In this document: positions 62,341 through 64,000 of the stretch, piece by piece | Layout of the letters: each line of letters begins with the position of its first letter | Position numbering within the stretch: the first letter of the stretch is position 1 | From: Saitoella complicata NRRL Y-17804 | Taxonomy: Eukaryota > Ascomycota > Saitoellomycetes > Saitoellales > Saitoellaceae | Reading direction: 5' to 3' | DNA length: 64,000 nt | Assembly (NCBI RefSeq): GCF_001661265.1 | Contig: NW_017566997.1 | Span: 248,001-312,000, forward strand | The notes under the pieces: generated by a model | Database searches by the model: none | What the model saw: only the letters and a program-made list of their open reading frames with translations | What the model was told of the DNA's origin: nothing | Program-made: the position numbers and the translations under genes

Positions 62341-63621
62341 TCAGTCTAGATCGTCTTGTTCCAATATATCAGGGGCTGATGCACTAGCAGGATAAGAGCC
62401 TGGCATCTGGTGTGATGTGCTCGAAGAAGCTTGTGTAGCAACTGTAACACCTTCCACACTTGATCCCCCTGCCTGTTCGGCAGATCTTTGCGCGGTACCC
62501 GACCCGAGCACGGAGGAACGACATACGGGACAAGTACTGTTCACCTTAAGCCATGGCTTTATGCACTACAACCACTGTTAGCCTACGCGTGATATTAGCG
62601 ACGCAGATTTGTACCTGGTCGTGAAAGCAGTGACTGCAAGGCAGTCGTAGAGCGGTTTCTCCAATTTGCCAATCGTCCTTGCAAACGGCACAATCCCATT
62701 CTGATTTGGCGATATTCTCGTCCACTAAAAACGCAGGGATTGCATTGATAACATATTCCGGCGTTGGAGGCGGAGCGTCGGAACCCTGATGCTGCTCCAT
62801 CAAGCGGGAAACCACTTCATCGAAACCACGGTTAGACTAGGAAAAGTTGTTAGCGATCATCATCCTGCTGTATGACAAGACGCCCGTACAAAAACGTAGT
62901 CTCCCAGATTTCTTCCCAGACCTCCTCCTGCTTGACCATTTCCACCACCAAAGGCAAAACCCCCGTCCGCGGGCCCTCCCGCAAGAGCACCAAAGGCCTG
63001 CTGTAGGAAGGTCGACAAGTCCGTCACGGGGACATGCCCGGAGCCATTTTCTTGTCTGTCACCACGTCCAGTACCCGCCACACCCAACCCGGCCGCCATA
63101 CTGCCAAAAGTAAACTGCACATTTGCGCCAGCGGCCTGTTGAGGCTGCGCTGGCATATCTACAGAGGTAGTATGTCCATTTTCATTTGAGTCAGCCCTCG
63201 GAGGAGGCTGTCGGCCGCCGATGAACTGCTGCAACAAACCTTGCAACATTCCCATCATTTCACGATTCGGTCCATGATCGGTATTATTGCCAGCGATATT
63301 CCCAAACATGAAGGGCGGCATGCCTCCAGGCCCAGCAACATTAAAGCCAAGTCCGTCAACATCTTCATCGTCGTCGTATTCATCATCGTCCTCAAAGTCG
63401 TCTCCATCATCGTGTAGTAGATCACGAGGATCTGCGCCTTGATCGATCACTTCGGTGAAGTCTATTCGTCGTTCAACACGCATTCATGGAGGACAAGCGA
63501 CGGGCTACACACCTGAGCCGCACCTTGGACATGGCATTCCGACATCCGTTTCTTGTGCGTTCCACTCATCTTGACACTCATGACAGTAATACAGAGCCTG
63601 GCTTGGCTCAGACTCGCTCAT
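62341..63621 (-). CDS. RING-H2 E3 ubiquitin ligase, RNF115/RNF126 type
   Basis: Four exons (63621-63513, 63461-62890, 62836-62615, 62565-62341) encode 375 residues. RNF115/126 ligases have an N-terminal zinc ribbon and a C-terminal RING-H2 and act in protein quality control. Here the ribbon is YYCHECQDEWNAQETDVGMPCPRCGSDF (split by intron 1); a Gly/Gln-rich, acidic middle (about 45-225) is disordered; and the RING-H2 reads CAVCKDDWQIGETALRLPCSHCFHDQCIKPWLKVNSTCPVCRSS (split by intron 3), with all eight ligands. The last 55 residues are Ser/Ala-rich. A (CCGTCG) repeat lies just upstream, 63666-63689. Confidence 0.9.
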
Positions 63622-63665
63622 ATTTACAACGGCAACGGGGCTGTATGCTGGAGACAACAAGGTTT

Positions 63666-63689
63666 CCGTCACCGTCGCCGTCGCCGTCG
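63666..63689 (+). repeat. Short CCGTCG hexanucleotide repeat
   Basis: Three exact CCGTCG units (63672-63689) plus one CCGTCA unit (63666-63671), in the leader of the RING gene and 3' region of FIS1. Confidence 0.7.
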
Positions 63690-63908
63690 CCCCAGAGTTC
63701 GCTCAAGTACAACCAACACCTGCAGTGCGCTGCGGCTGCGGCTGCACGATAACGCTGATACAGTAAGAAGGCATACCGGTTGTACGAGCCCAGTTGGTAT
63801 CTGGAATATATTTCCAAGTCGAAAACAAAAATGACAGAACTCCTATAATACCCCATAAAACGACCCGTTTACCATGTCTGCGCCTCATTGAATCCCAAGA
63901 ACCTCGAA

Positions 63909-64000
63909 TCATCTTCTTGCCTTCTTAAAGAGCGTACCCAGCAATAACCCACCCACTGCAATTGCGCCGCCAACTATAGCGATCCCCACGTATCCCTCCT
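63909..64000 (-). CDS. FIS1: Mitochondrial fission protein Fis1, C-terminal end (5' partial)
   Basis: The minus strand from the window edge encodes EGYVGIAIVGGAIAVGGLLL followed by GTLFKKARR and a TGA at 63909-63911. This matches the C-terminal tail anchor of Fis1, with the conserved EGY(I/V)G start, a Gly/Ala-rich membrane helix and a short basic end that directs it to the mitochondrial outer membrane. Fis1 recruits the fission machinery. Only about 30 residues are inside the window. Confidence 0.75.
   Translation of the reverse strand, partial: EGYVGIAIVGGAIAVGGLLLGTLFKKARR

Overview
The window is nuclear DNA of a filamentous or dimorphic basidiomycete fungus. Genes are packed about one per 1.5 kb, nearly all are interrupted by many short (about 48-80 nt) GT-AG introns with CTAAC/CTGAC-type branch sites, and the gene content is fungal: bifunctional ADE5,7, TMS1, PET127, a DUF2015 protein, a Zrt-type zinc transporter and a Dal5-type permease. 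I assembled 40 complete protein-coding genes, two genes cut by the window edges (an unidentified 3' end at the left, FIS1 at the right), one tRNA-Val(CAC) and one F-box remnant. In every spliced model the exon lengths sum to an open frame. I see no transposon, retroelement, CRISPR array or foreign island. Splice models come from reading splice signals and family conservation only; no transcripts were available.

Layout. 0-10 kb: KGD4 and ATG16 (minus), PRA1, an MFS permease and TRS33 (plus), then RAD5 (minus). 10-19 kb: an unknown gene, an RPAP3-type cochaperone, complex I NDUFA6 head-to-head with the ABHD11-type hydrolase, RAB18, ribosomal eS1 and a mitochondria-targeted LEA-like repeat protein. 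19-30 kb: G-protein beta subunit, uracil phosphoribosyltransferase, an orphan, RecQ helicase, tRNA-Val, a CEP95-like protein, the F-box remnant and CDT2. 30-45 kb: ZIP zinc transporter with an upstream zinc-response palindrome, a methyltransferase, a peroxisomal 4CL-like acyl-CoA ligase, homoserine kinase head-to-head with ADE5,7, TIM8, a CIR_N protein, an orphan, malate dehydrogenase ending in SKL, ribosomal eL28 and a DUF2015 protein. 45-64 kb: PET127, a PH-like protein, MCM-binding protein, a GPI-type aspartic protease, TMS1, SIZ1, the DHR1 helicase, a RING E3 and FIS1.

There is no operon-like system; this is ordinary core genome. Functional themes recur: mitochondria (KGD4, NDUFA6, ABHD11, LEA-like, TIM8, PET127, FIS1), genome maintenance around PCNA and replication (RAD5, RecQ, CDT2, MCMBP, SIZ1), and peroxisomal targeting (4CL-like, MDH). 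The most unusual features are microexons of 1, 5 and 6 nt in three separate genes, an exact Zap1-type zinc-response element upstream of the zinc transporter, an F-box domain interrupted by one in-frame stop, and a 16-bp perfect inverted repeat next to TMS1.
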